A stretch of DNA of 48,609 nt, from NCBI GenBank assembly GCA_903898645.1, contig CAIUGE010000109.1:1-48609 (forward strand). Direction: 5' to 3'. The stretch's first letter is position 1, and each line of letters begins with the position of its first letter. The position numbers and the translations under genes are program-made. Positions 1-7,870 of the stretch are shown here, in pieces. The stretch is from Oligoflexia bacterium. GTDB lineage: Bacteria; Bdellovibrionota; UBA1018. The notes below the pieces were generated by a model that searched no databases, had not been told where the DNA came from, and saw only the letters and a list, made by a program, of their open reading frames with translations.

Positions 1-35
1 GATGCATTAAGTTCTTCATTTTTGCCTAATTCCAT
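1..35 (-). CDS. Possible 5' end of a gene running off the window
   Basis: On the minus strand an ATG at 35 is preceded by a GGAGGG purine run about 9 nt upstream and opens a reading frame (MELGKNEELNA) that is still open at the window edge. Only 11 codons are visible, so no family can be named. If real, it is transcribed divergently from ung. The call rests only on the Shine-Dalgarno-like sequence and the open frame and could be chance. Confidence 0.25.
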   Translation of the reverse strand, partial: MELGKNEELNA

Positions 36-385
36 GGCACAGAACCCTCCGTTTAGGTGAATCTGGGCCAGGCGAGCAAGGATTGCAACCCCAAGGCCTA
101 AATTAAAAATTTTCTAAAAACTTCAGGGGGGAATGTGGGTTATACAATAAGGCTGCCTATTATTCATCAATTCAAGCCTATTCCCAGTCACTTCTCTACA
201 GAGCTTCAAATATCTTGATGTACTTGCGACAAACTAACGCTCACCTTGTATTTTTATAGAAGCAGTCGCTCTCACCCTACAATCCTTTTCTTACCCCCTC
301 AGACTCCTCACTAGGCCTGTGAAAAAGCTGATCAAAACTGAATTTTCCTACTCATGCCCGAAGAAAAAATGCTAGAAATGCCCCT
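36..385. other. Intergenic region upstream of ung
   Basis: About 350 bp without a convincing gene. It has an AT-rich patch (roughly 100-120, AATTAAAAATTTT) and a stretch of pyrimidine-rich sequence before ung. I found no -35/-10 pair of good quality on the plus strand. Two short overlapping ATG frames at 354 and 386 compete for the start of ung; only the second encodes UNG. This region may hold divergent promoters for ung and for the possible minus-strand gene at the window edge. Confidence 0.4.
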
Positions 386-1075
386 ATGCATCCACAATGG
401 CAAAGCCATCTGCAACCTTGGCTTGATGGACCAGAAGGCAAAGCGCTTCGAAGTTTTTTGGCCCACGAATTGCGAGCGAAGAAAACCATCTACCCACCTA
501 TGCCGTTGGTCTTCCATGCTCTTGAACTCACAAGCCTCAGCGATACGCGTGTTGTCATTTTAGGCCAAGACCCTTACCATGGTCCTGGCCAGGCACATGG
601 ACTCTCCTTCTCAGTCCCTTGCGATCAAGCGTGGCCCCCTTCGCTACGTAACATATTTCAAGAACTCCACACATACTACCCATTAGAAAGAAAACCCCAC
701 GGCGATCTTTCCTCATGGGCAAAACAAGGCGTCCTACTCCTTAATACCATCCTGACAGTCGAACATAAAAAGCCTGCCAGCCACCATAAGCAGGGATGGG
801 AACAATTCACCCTCAAAGTCATACAACTCCTCTCTGAACGCAAGGAACCGCTTGTATTTTGCTTATGGGGCGCACATGCCCAATCGTACAAAAAATGGAT
901 TGCGCCTCACCATTTTTGTATTGAGTCAGCGCACCCATCTCCACTATCAGCGTATCGCGGTTTTTTTGGCTCCAACCCTTTTGGTAAAATTAACAGCTTT
1001 TTAAAAAAACAAAAAAAGCCCCCTATCGATTGGAGAGATCTTGCGTACACTGATCATCTGTTCCGTATGGCCTGA
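386..1075 (+). CDS. ung: Uracil-DNA glycosylase (family 1, UNG)
   Basis: Removes uracil from DNA as the first step of base-excision repair in the cytoplasm. The 229-aa length equals that of the Escherichia coli enzyme. The water-activating motif GQDPYHGPGQAHG lies at residues 60-72 with the catalytic Asp at 62. The uracil-binding FSV follows. The DNA-intercalating loop HPSPLSAYRGFFG is at 183-195. Three ATGs cluster upstream; only 386 opens the UNG frame, and its ribosome binding site is weak. The 3' end overlaps the next gene by 35 bp, so the two are probably co-transcribed. Identification is essentially certain; the exact start less so. Confidence 0.97.
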   Translation: MHPQWQSHLQPWLDGPEGKALRSFLAHELRAKKTIYPPMPLVFHALELTSLSDTRVVILGQDPYHGPGQAHGLSFSVPCDQAWPPSLRNIFQELHTYYPLERKPHGDLSSWAKQGVLLLNTILTVEHKKPASHHKQGWEQFTLKVIQLLSERKEPLVFCLWGAHAQSYKKWIAPHHFCIESAHPSPLSAYRGFFGSNPFGKINSFLKKQKKPPIDWRDLAYTDHLFRMA

Positions 1076-2183
1076 AGAAAACGCCTCGGCTGCAGGTGTT
1101 CGCACGATGCAGATCGCCCGCACTTGCAAGAATGTTACGCTTGCCTCACATGCCAAGAACCAAAAAAACCTTGAGTTTCCTACCATTGAAATCGGCACTG
1201 ATTTTCAACAAAAGCTCATCGACTTTGACCTTGTCATCTTTGATCGCTTTATTATGGAAGAGTATTATGGCTGGATGGTCAGAGAAGCTCTCCCTGAGGC
1301 TCTTCAGATCCTCGATATGCAAGATGTACACTTCTTGAGACGCGCGCGCCAAGAAACGCCTTCCATTGACCCGAAAACCATCCGATCTGACACCTTGTTG
1401 CGAGAACTGGGCTCTATCTACCGCGTAGACGGGACACTCGTGATCTCAAGCTACGAATATGCACTGCTTCAAGATTTCGGCATACCTCAAAACCTTCTCT
1501 GCCACTACCCTATGTATGCAGAAAAAATGCAATCTGTCCCAGCCTTCGATGCCCGCGCTGGCTTTTCCTTCCTAGGTAATTTTCGGCATGCACCCAATCT
1601 TGATGCAGCACTTTATCTCCTCAGCATCTGGCCTCGGGTACTAGAAAAAATCCCTCACGCGACCCTCCACCTCTTTGGTGCCTATCCAGTGAAGAGTATA
1701 AGTGATAAGGTGCGCTCAGCCAAGGGAGTGAAGCTCCATGCACATGTGCCTGACGCCAAGGAGTCGCTCGCATCTACGCTTGTTCAGATTGTGCCCCTAC
1801 GTTTCGGCGCTGGCATCAAAGGCAAGATCTTAAGTAGCTGGATGGCTGGTACTCCTGTTGTAACAAGCTCTATTGGCGCCGAGGGGATGCATGATGGTGA
1901 GCATTTTGGTGGGTCCATTGTAGACGATGAAGCAATCTTTATCGAGGAAGCTCTAAGACTCGCAACCCATGAGTCGGCCTGGAAGAAGGCACAGAATCAG
2001 GGCGCACTGCTCCTCGAGACACTATTTAACCGCGCTCTTTTGGAAGAAAAATTAATGCAGTTTATTGAAACAAGGCGCATGGAAGAACAAAACCTCATTG
2101 GATCAATTTTACGGCATGACACTTGTGCACGCACTCGGTATTTCTCCAAGTGGCTTGCACTTAAAAAGGAATTTTTGGCATGA
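1041..2183 (+). CDS. GT4-type glycosyltransferase (group 1)
   Basis: A 380-aa cytoplasmic or membrane-associated sugar transferase of the GT-B fold. The C-terminal half carries typical group-1 features: FLGNFRHAPNLDAALYLL near 190-207, the nucleotide-sugar-binding stretch VPLRFGAGIKGKI, and the nearby GTPVVTSSIGAEG. The N-terminal half is a Rossmann-like acceptor domain without a signal peptide. The start is TTG at 1041: it has a GGAGAG ribosome binding site about 5 nt upstream and gives a normal N-terminus (MRTLIICSVWP), although it lies inside the end of ung. The stop overlaps the helicase start by 4 nt (ATGA), which suggests translational coupling. Donor and acceptor cannot be read from the sequence. 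Confidence 0.85.
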   Translation: MRTLIICSVWPEENASAAGVRTMQIARTCKNVTLASHAKNQKNLEFPTIEIGTDFQQKLIDFDLVIFDRFIMEEYYGWMVREALPEALQILDMQDVHFLRRARQETPSIDPKTIRSDTLLRELGSIYRVDGTLVISSYEYALLQDFGIPQNLLCHYPMYAEKMQSVPAFDARAGFSFLGNFRHAPNLDAALYLLSIWPRVLEKIPHATLHLFGAYPVKSISDKVRSAKGVKLHAHVPDAKESLASTLVQIVPLRFGAGIKGKILSSWMAGTPVVTSSIGAEGMHDGEHFGGSIVDDEAIFIEEALRLATHESAWKKAQNQGALLLETLFNRALLEEKLMQFIETRRMEEQNLIGSILRHDTCARTRYFSKWLALKKEFLA

Positions 2184-3766
2184 TAAAAAAATCTCCGTCT
2201 TTTCAAAACTCATTGATCTTAGATCCAGGTGAGTACCGCGATCAATTCCCCAAGGCACGTGCGCTACGTCGCACCCATACGCTTTTTGTAGGCCCAACCA
2301 ATAGTGGCAAAACGCACCGCGCACTTGAGCTTTTAAAAAAAGCAGAGCAGGGTGCCTACCTCTCCCCTCTTCGCCTTCTGGCTCTTGAAGTCCAAGAAAC
2401 ACTTTTAGCCGAAAATAAAACGACCTCTCTTATCACAGGCGAGGAAACAGACATACGACCAGATGCATCCATTATTTCCTCTACCATTGAAATGATGGAT
2501 CTTGAAAAAACCATCGACCTTGCCGTTATTGACGAGGTCCAGATGATTTTCGATACAGCACGAGGCTGGGCCTGGACACAGGCGCTTGTCGGCATGCCGG
2601 CACGCCATATCTGTATGACAGGAGCCCCTGAGTGCATCCCCCTCATTAAGAAACTTGTACGCACCTACCTGGGTGAAGAGCTCAAAATTGTAGAACTCAA
2701 ACGTCATGGAGCGCTTGTCGTTGACACAAGACCTATGACCTTCGAAAAAGTACCGGCACAGTCAGCTATTATCGCTTTCTCAAGACGTGAAGTTCTATCA
2801 CTTAAGGCAGAATACGAGCGACGAGGCAGAAAAGTCGCTGTGCTCTATGGAGCTCTGGGCCCAAGCGTGAGACGCGCTGAAGCTGAGAGATTTATTGCTG
2901 AAGAAGCTGGCATCCTCATTGCAACTGACTGTATTGGCATGGGTCTTAACCTCCCCATCAAGCAGGTCTTTTTCTATGCAACCGATAAATTTGATGGCAC
3001 CAGAACTCGCCCCCTCCATGCAGGAGAAGTACGCCAGATAGGCGGCCGCGCTGGGCGCTACCAGCAATTTGAGCAAGGAACGATTGGCGCATTTCGTAAA
3101 AAGGATCTCCTTTTTATTGCGCGTGCTCTGGAAAAGAAAATCGCCCCCGATAAGGATGCGAAAGCTTTCATTGCACCAACTGAAACAGAAATAGCCAGAA
3201 TTCTCAAACTCCTCCATAATCCACGAGCGATTTCCATGGCACTGCATCTTTTCGGGATGCGTCAGGTCAATACCTTTTTTACCTCAGCACGTCTCTTGGA
3301 TCAAATCACCTTAGCCCGCTCCCTTGAGCCAATCAAGTCGCTTTCAGGAGATGATATCTATAGTTTCTCCTTTGCAACGATCGATATCAAGAATACAAAA
3401 GTACTTGATTATTTCCTCTCCCTTGCTCGTCGTTATGGATCTCAAACACCTATTACTTTTGCTGAGGAAAAAGAAACGATTGAAAGAACATCAGGTTCAT
3501 TAGGACGCAAAAAAACAATCACCATGGACGATCTCGCTATTGTGGAAACCCGTCTCAAAATGGCCCATGCCTATTATTGGATGAGCAGAAAATCTCCAGC
3601 TTTTTTCCCAGACCGCCAAGAAGTCGCAGCTTATAAAGATGAGCTCGACACCATCATTGCCTCTTTATTGCGCTCCCGCTTGACAAAAAGATGCCGCTCC
3701 TGTGGACGCGAAATGACCAATAACCTCCATACCATGCAGCTCTGCACATCATGTCAAGACGGCTAA
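2180..3766 (+). CDS. SUV3-like DExH-box RNA helicase with C-terminal zinc ribbon
   Basis: A 528-aa superfamily 2 helicase resembling mitochondrial SUV3, which unwinds RNA with a degradosome in mitochondria. Visible motifs are Walker A GPTNSGKT at 38-45, motif II DEVQM at 118-122 (DE-V/I-Q is typical of SUV3), and motif VI QIGGRAGRY at 286-294. The last 25 residues form a C4 zinc ribbon with pairs C505/C508 and C522/C525, which I do not recall as standard for SUV3. It starts on the ATGA of the glycosyltransferase stop and overlaps the GtrA-like gene by 16 bp. A role in RNA processing or turnover is inferred from the family; its link to the sugar genes may be only operonic. Confidence 0.88.
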   Translation: MIKKSPSFQNSLILDPGEYRDQFPKARALRRTHTLFVGPTNSGKTHRALELLKKAEQGAYLSPLRLLALEVQETLLAENKTTSLITGEETDIRPDASIISSTIEMMDLEKTIDLAVIDEVQMIFDTARGWAWTQALVGMPARHICMTGAPECIPLIKKLVRTYLGEELKIVELKRHGALVVDTRPMTFEKVPAQSAIIAFSRREVLSLKAEYERRGRKVAVLYGALGPSVRRAEAERFIAEEAGILIATDCIGMGLNLPIKQVFFYATDKFDGTRTRPLHAGEVRQIGGRAGRYQQFEQGTIGAFRKKDLLFIARALEKKIAPDKDAKAFIAPTETEIARILKLLHNPRAISMALHLFGMRQVNTFFTSARLLDQITLARSLEPIKSLSGDDIYSFSFATIDIKNTKVLDYFLSLARRYGSQTPITFAEEKETIERTSGSLGRKKTITMDDLAIVETRLKMAHAYYWMSRKSPAFFPDRQEVAAYKDELDTIIASLLRSRLTKRCRSCGREMTNNLHTMQLCTSCQDG

Positions 3767-4146
3767 TCCGCATTATCCTCGTAGGACTATGTGCAACATT
3801 GATGGATCTAGGCACCCTCCATCTGATGCACAGTATGTCAACGCATCTTGCAAACATTATCTCCCTCATAGTCGGGGCGCATATCCAATTTCTTGGGAAT
3901 CGTTATATCGTCTACCCAGAATCACAACACCGCTCATTCTGGAGACAGCTTATTGCCTTTTTCTTCGCTGAATCATTTGCACTTTTGTGTAATGCAGCTC
4001 TTTTTGAAGGACTCGTGCACTTCACTAGCCCGGCTATTGCGCGTCTATGTGGGTCTTTTCTGGTGTTTCTCGCTGTGAATCTACCACTTTGGTATCTGAT
4101 TTTTCATCCAAAGGCACAAGCTCCTCAACAAAGGGATGCACCTTGA
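3751..4146 (+). CDS. GtrA-like small membrane protein
   Basis: A 131-aa protein with about four hydrophobic segments, beginning RLIRIILVGLCATLMDLGTL and containing the family-like FLGNRYIVY in the second loop. GtrA-family proteins are thought to move polyprenyl-linked sugars across the inner membrane for cell-surface glycosylation. It overlaps the helicase by 16 bp and is the last gene of the plus-strand run. Its last 113 bp are also the 3' end of the opposing SRPBCC gene. The fourth hydrophobic segment (CGSFLVFLAVNLPLWYLIF) falls in that shared stretch, so the overlap appears real rather than a mis-called stop. Confidence 0.8.
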   Translation: MSRRLIRIILVGLCATLMDLGTLHLMHSMSTHLANIISLIVGAHIQFLGNRYIVYPESQHRSFWRQLIAFFFAESFALLCNAALFEGLVHFTSPAIARLCGSFLVFLAVNLPLWYLIFHPKAQAPQQRDAP

Positions 4147-4774
4147 GTTCAGATGCAATTGTCCCTTGTTGCTCAATGGCAATTTTCATCGCAATATCCG
4201 ACACATAGGCTTCTTGGAGCGCATTATACCAGATTGTTTTAGGAGCAAAAGCCCCCAACAAGCCCCATTCTGCATCAAAAAAATCAACACAGTACATGTC
4301 TGTGTATGCACCATGCGCTTCCAGCATAATGCCCCCTTCAATTGAGCGCACAGAAGAGCTTGTGCCTGTCAAAGAGTAGCGTGTCAACACTTTTACTGCA
4401 TCAGCAAAGAGTCTTTTATAAGCAATTGTGTAACGGATATTGGATAGAAAAAAAACTGGCGCCCTGCGCTCCCATGCAATCGTCCATGCATTCTCAGATT
4501 GGACCTCCTGCTTGACACTCACAACATTTGGAAGCACAAGAGGGTACCTTGGCACATCCGCCAAGACTGCACGCACCTTCTCCAAAGGAGCATGGATGCG
4601 AATCATCCGCATGGATCCAATATGAAGTTTATCTTTAATTGGCATAGTGCGCATCGACGCATACTCATGCTGAGGCAATCGCGCAAAAAGCGCACCTTGA
4701 TTACTCATCACACGATCGACAACCAGAGCACCTTCATTTGCAAACGCAAGAGTCACGAATAAAATTTTAAACAT
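4034..4774 (-). CDS. Secreted SRPBCC/START-like domain protein
   Basis: A 246-aa protein with a short hydrophobic N-terminus (MFKILFVTLAFA) that may be a signal peptide. Residues about 55-200 look like a polyketide-cyclase/START (SRPBCC) fold: IRIHAPLEKVRAVLADVPRY is the typical opening strand and helix. This fold binds hydrophobic ligands in a deep cavity. It starts 8 bp inside the RND transporter gene, so translation is probably coupled, which suggests a periplasmic lipid-binding partner for that exporter. The low-complexity tail (about 30 residues rich in D, E, K and S) overlaps the convergent GtrA-like gene. Function beyond the fold is inferred. Confidence 0.7.
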   Translation of the reverse strand: MFKILFVTLAFANEGALVVDRVMSNQGALFARLPQHEYASMRTMPIKDKLHIGSMRMIRIHAPLEKVRAVLADVPRYPLVLPNVVSVKQEVQSENAWTIAWERRAPVFFLSNIRYTIAYKRLFADAVKVLTRYSLTGTSSSVRSIEGGIMLEAHGAYTDMYCVDFFDAEWGLLGAFAPKTIWYNALQEAYVSDIAMKIAIEQQGTIASELKVHPFVEELVPLDEKSDTKVVDSQRETPEKTHIDAQ

Positions 4775-7193
4775 ATTTTTTATACAGCACTATGCATGCC
4801 GGCAACGCGATAACAGCTGCAAACACACACGTCACTTCTCCCAAAACTGCAAGTTTTCCAAAACTAACAAACGCTTGATTACCAGCCAAAAGAAGTGATC
4901 CATACCCCGTTACTGTCGTAAAACTCGATAAGATAACAGCTCCACCAGTCGAACGCACAACCTCGAGGATATTTTTCTCTTCCCTATACCGGTGGAAGAT
5001 ATTGAACGCATAATCCACACCGATACCAAATGTTATCGGCAATGCAATGAAATTTAAGAAGTTAATCTTCACATCAAAAAACATCAGTCCTGCAATCATC
5101 AGCAGAACGCCATAAAATAGACTCCCAAGAACAAAGAAACTTGATATAACTGTCCGCCAAAAAAGCACCCCCACCAAAAGGCTCACACTAAGAAACGCTA
5201 CCAGTGTTGCTTTTGGCCCATCCTCTAAAATAGCCTGAAACATGTCATAACTGATAGGCAGATCGCCTGCAACAGGCGCCCCCGGCTCAACACTATCCGC
5301 AATCCTTCTTCCAGTTGTGACAAACTGCGCTATAGCAAAGGCATCATCCGTGCCATCTCGAGAAAAAGCCTTATCGACCAAGACCATATGACCAAGCGCA
5401 CCACTTTTCTCACGAAAACGCCTCAGCAAAAGATCCGGCATTTCATGCATAACAAATGGCTTCATTGCTGTATCAGACAAAAGCTCATGCACCATCTCTT
5501 GATCAGTCTGCGACAACCGCGCCAATAATCGCTCAGGAAGCAAGCCTCTAATACTCTTTAAGATACGAATCTTCTCAAGCTGATCCTGAGGCACAAAATC
5601 ATCCAGCATGGAGATATCCCCAATATTTGTCGTTTTTTCTTTCTCTTTGCGCAATAAAAGTGCCACTTGTTTTTGGTGCTCATCAGTCTTCAGCATAATG
5701 ACCATAGGTGAAAAGGAATGCTTAAATATATCATCAATATAGTGATAAAGTGCACCCGACCCCTTCTTCATACACCTTGTGTCACGCAATTTTGATAGAT
5801 CTGTCTCGATATGCGCCCATGCAGTCTCTAAAACACTGCCCTTCATATGCTGCTTAATACAGACACATGACAGCACCAAAGCAAGACCTGCACAACCTGC
5901 AATCAAAAATGGAAACTTCTCAAGAATAAATGCCGAAAACCTAGAAAAAAATGGTGTCCGAACTTGGCATGGCACCCACTCTGGCCGCAACCTCACAAAG
6001 AGCGTCAGGTATGCTGGCAAAAGAGTTACAGACGATAACCAACAGAGCCCCATACCTAAAAGTCCTATAACCCCAAACTGACTGAAACCACGGAAATGAG
6101 TCAGCATCAGCGAACCATAAGAAAAGCCCGCTGCAAGGGCAGCTCCGGCCGTTGCAAGCACGGACCCATGGAGAGCCTGATAGACCGACTCCTCATGCAC
6201 TTTGCCCTTTCGGCGCTCCTCAAGGTACCGCGCAACAATAATAATTCCAAAATTAATCCCATTACCAATCACAATGCTTGCTAAAAAGGCGGTATTGGCA
6301 TTCAAGTACCCAACCAAGAACCTGGCCACGCCAAAGGTCCAGAACGTCCCCATAAAAAGTGACCCAACAAGCGCAAAGGTTGCAAACAAAGAGCGAAAGA
6401 AAAGAAGCATAGCACCTGTGACTATCACCACTACAATACCAGTTGATAACTCCAAATCTTCAACAAGAGCCGCGCTCTCTTCAATCATATTCTGAGCATT
6501 ACCTGTGAATTTTACATCACACCCAGGATGCCCCAACGCCTTGATTGCCTCATCGACATAAGCACGCGTCTTCAGGGCTGCATCTAGTCCCTTCCCACCC
6601 AAAAAAACCACCATGGCACGCACTTTTTTATCAGCTGTCGCATAGTACCCATCAGGAAAATGAGTATAGTTTGAAACCTTGCTCTCATACTTATGACGCA
6701 TTGCGTCTATATCAAAAGCAGGCTCATCTCTTGAATCACTGGAAAAAATTGTTAATGGATTATAAAGCTCTGTCTCATAATCGATCTTTTCACGCACAAA
6801 AGATCTCACCCGCTTTAAATCCTGGATATCTATATACAGACTCTGCCGCTGCTTAAAAAAAGTGACTTCTTGGTCAATGCGGTACTCTATTGCAGCAATA
6901 ATATCCTTAGGTGCAGCCGAGAGTCTTCCAGCCAATGCCTCAACAAAACGCTGGCTCGCCTGAGTATCTTCCGAAAAGACCAAAACAACCATGTTGTCCA
7001 AGACCTGAAGACGCTGACGCACATGGTTAATGTCCTGCACACTCCGAGCTGATTCTGGCAAAAGCTCTTCAATATCAGTGCGCAAATGCTGGTATAAAAA
7101 AACCGACATCCATGCACCAAAAAAACCAATACTCGAACCCACAACCGAGACAGCACCTGCATACCGACAAATCCACTGACTGAATGATCGCAT
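4767..7193 (-). CDS. RND/MMPL family exporter
   Basis: An 808-aa inner-membrane protein with the MMPL/HpnN-like RND layout: a first TM segment near the N-terminus, a large periplasmic loop, a block of five TM segments (about residues 225-395), then a repeat of TM, loop and TM block to the end. Polar residues typical of the proton path lie in the blocks (GNGINFGIIIVARYLEERRK and GIGVDYAFNIFHRYREEK). This family exports lipids such as hopanoids or lipid-linked compounds. A small inverted repeat GGCTA-GTT-TAGCC (7196-7208) sits just upstream of the start. It lies 29 bp after the thioesterase gene and overlaps the SRPBCC gene. The substrate is unknown. Confidence 0.85.
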   Translation of the reverse strand: MRSFSQWICRYAGAVSVVGSSIGFFGAWMSVFLYQHLRTDIEELLPESARSVQDINHVRQRLQVLDNMVVLVFSEDTQASQRFVEALAGRLSAAPKDIIAAIEYRIDQEVTFFKQRQSLYIDIQDLKRVRSFVREKIDYETELYNPLTIFSSDSRDEPAFDIDAMRHKYESKVSNYTHFPDGYYATADKKVRAMVVFLGGKGLDAALKTRAYVDEAIKALGHPGCDVKFTGNAQNMIEESAALVEDLELSTGIVVVIVTGAMLLFFRSLFATFALVGSLFMGTFWTFGVARFLVGYLNANTAFLASIVIGNGINFGIIIVARYLEERRKGKVHEESVYQALHGSVLATAGAALAAGFSYGSLMLTHFRGFSQFGVIGLLGMGLCWLSSVTLLPAYLTLFVRLRPEWVPCQVRTPFFSRFSAFILEKFPFLIAGCAGLALVLSCVCIKQHMKGSVLETAWAHIETDLSKLRDTRCMKKGSGALYHYIDDIFKHSFSPMVIMLKTDEHQKQVALLLRKEKEKTTNIGDISMLDDFVPQDQLEKIRILKSIRGLLPERLLARLSQTDQEMVHELLSDTAMKPFVMHEMPDLLLRRFREKSGALGHMVLVDKAFSRDGTDDAFAIAQFVTTGRRIADSVEPGAPVAGDLPISYDMFQAILEDGPKATLVAFLSVSLLVGVLFWRTVISSFFVLGSLFYGVLLMIAGLMFFDVKINFLNFIALPITFGIGVDYAFNIFHRYREEKNILEVVRSTGGAVILSSFTTVTGYGSLLLAGNQAFVSFGKLAVLGEVTCVFAAVIALPACIVLYKKYV

Positions 7194-7222
7194 AGGGCTA
7201 GTTTAGCCTGACTACCTACCCC

Positions 7223-7678
7223 TTACCAGCGATGAAATGCAGGATGTCCTTCTTTCACCTGAACAAACTCTCCTTGGAGCTTGGCGCAAAGCATTTGCTC
7301 TACAAAAAGCTCCGCTTCCATCACAGCCCTCCTGCCTTTGAGCTCAATGGGTCTTGCAAAAAGACGCAGCAGCTGACCACTGGGAGTCGGTGCATATAAG
7401 GTTAACGTGAATGACGCTGTCACGGTGCAAGGCGGCACACTCTCTTGCCCATGCAAAAACATAGCCGCGCCCCAATTTGCATGACAATCGAGAATAGAGG
7501 CGACAATGCCTCCTGCAACAACACCGTCAAACGCTTCGTGTTGCGACTTTCCCACCCACTCAGCTTCAAGCTGCCGACCGCGCATAAAACTTCGTACGCG
7601 CAGTCCATGAGCATTTGAGGGTCCGCAGCCAAAACAATGACTTTTTAGCGCATACTGCTCTTGCAGACAGTCACTCAT
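7223..7678 (-). CDS. Hotdog-fold thioesterase (PaaI-like)
   Basis: A 151-aa protein of the acyl-CoA thioesterase superfamily. The N-terminal signature HCFGCGPSNAHGLRV and the central-helix sequence FDGVVAGGIVASILDCH match single-domain hotdog thioesterases, which hydrolyse acyl-CoA or acyl-ACP in the cytoplasm. The ATG overlaps the end of a 55-aa gene by 8 nt, and the RND exporter follows after 29 bp, so it likely belongs to a lipid-related operon with the exporter and the SRPBCC protein. Which acyl chain it acts on cannot be told. Confidence 0.85.
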   Translation of the reverse strand: MSDCLQEQYALKSHCFGCGPSNAHGLRVRSFMRGRQLEAEWVGKSQHEAFDGVVAGGIVASILDCHANWGAAMFLHGQESVPPCTVTASFTLTLYAPTPSGQLLRLFARPIELKGRRAVMEAELFVEQMLCAKLQGEFVQVKEGHPAFHRW

Positions 7679-7838
7679 GACTTGGGAGTGCAGGCACTGG
7701 TAATTCTACAGAAAAAGCTGCCTTTTGCACTCGGGATTCCTTCACCGCCGTTACAACAGCAAGGACAAAAACAACCACTATTCCCGAAGCACACCCAACT
7801 ACAACTCGCTGCATTATTTTTAACTTTTCTATCGACAT
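7671..7838 (-). CDS. Small single-pass membrane protein (55 aa)
   Basis: The frame runs from ATG at 7838 to TGA at 7671-7673. The product has a basic start (MSIEKLKIMQR), one strongly hydrophobic stretch (VVVGCASGIVVVFVLAVVTAV, about residues 12-32) and a short tail ending PVPALPSHE. It fills the gap between the giant repeat lipoprotein (32 bp upstream) and the thioesterase, whose start codon it overlaps by 8 nt. The overlap and the membrane-protein composition argue that it is real. The ribosome binding site is weak (a TAGG about a dozen bases upstream). No family is recognised. Confidence 0.55.
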   Translation of the reverse strand: MSIEKLKIMQRVVVGCASGIVVVFVLAVVTAVKESRVQKAAFSVELPVPALPSHE

Positions 7839-7870
7839 GCATCAAGGCCTACATGAGTTCCTGCCACAAC

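Noticed and set aside
2798-3247. A 149-codon minus-strand frame inside the helicase gene
   Set aside because: Shadow of the helicase coding region, with no family features.
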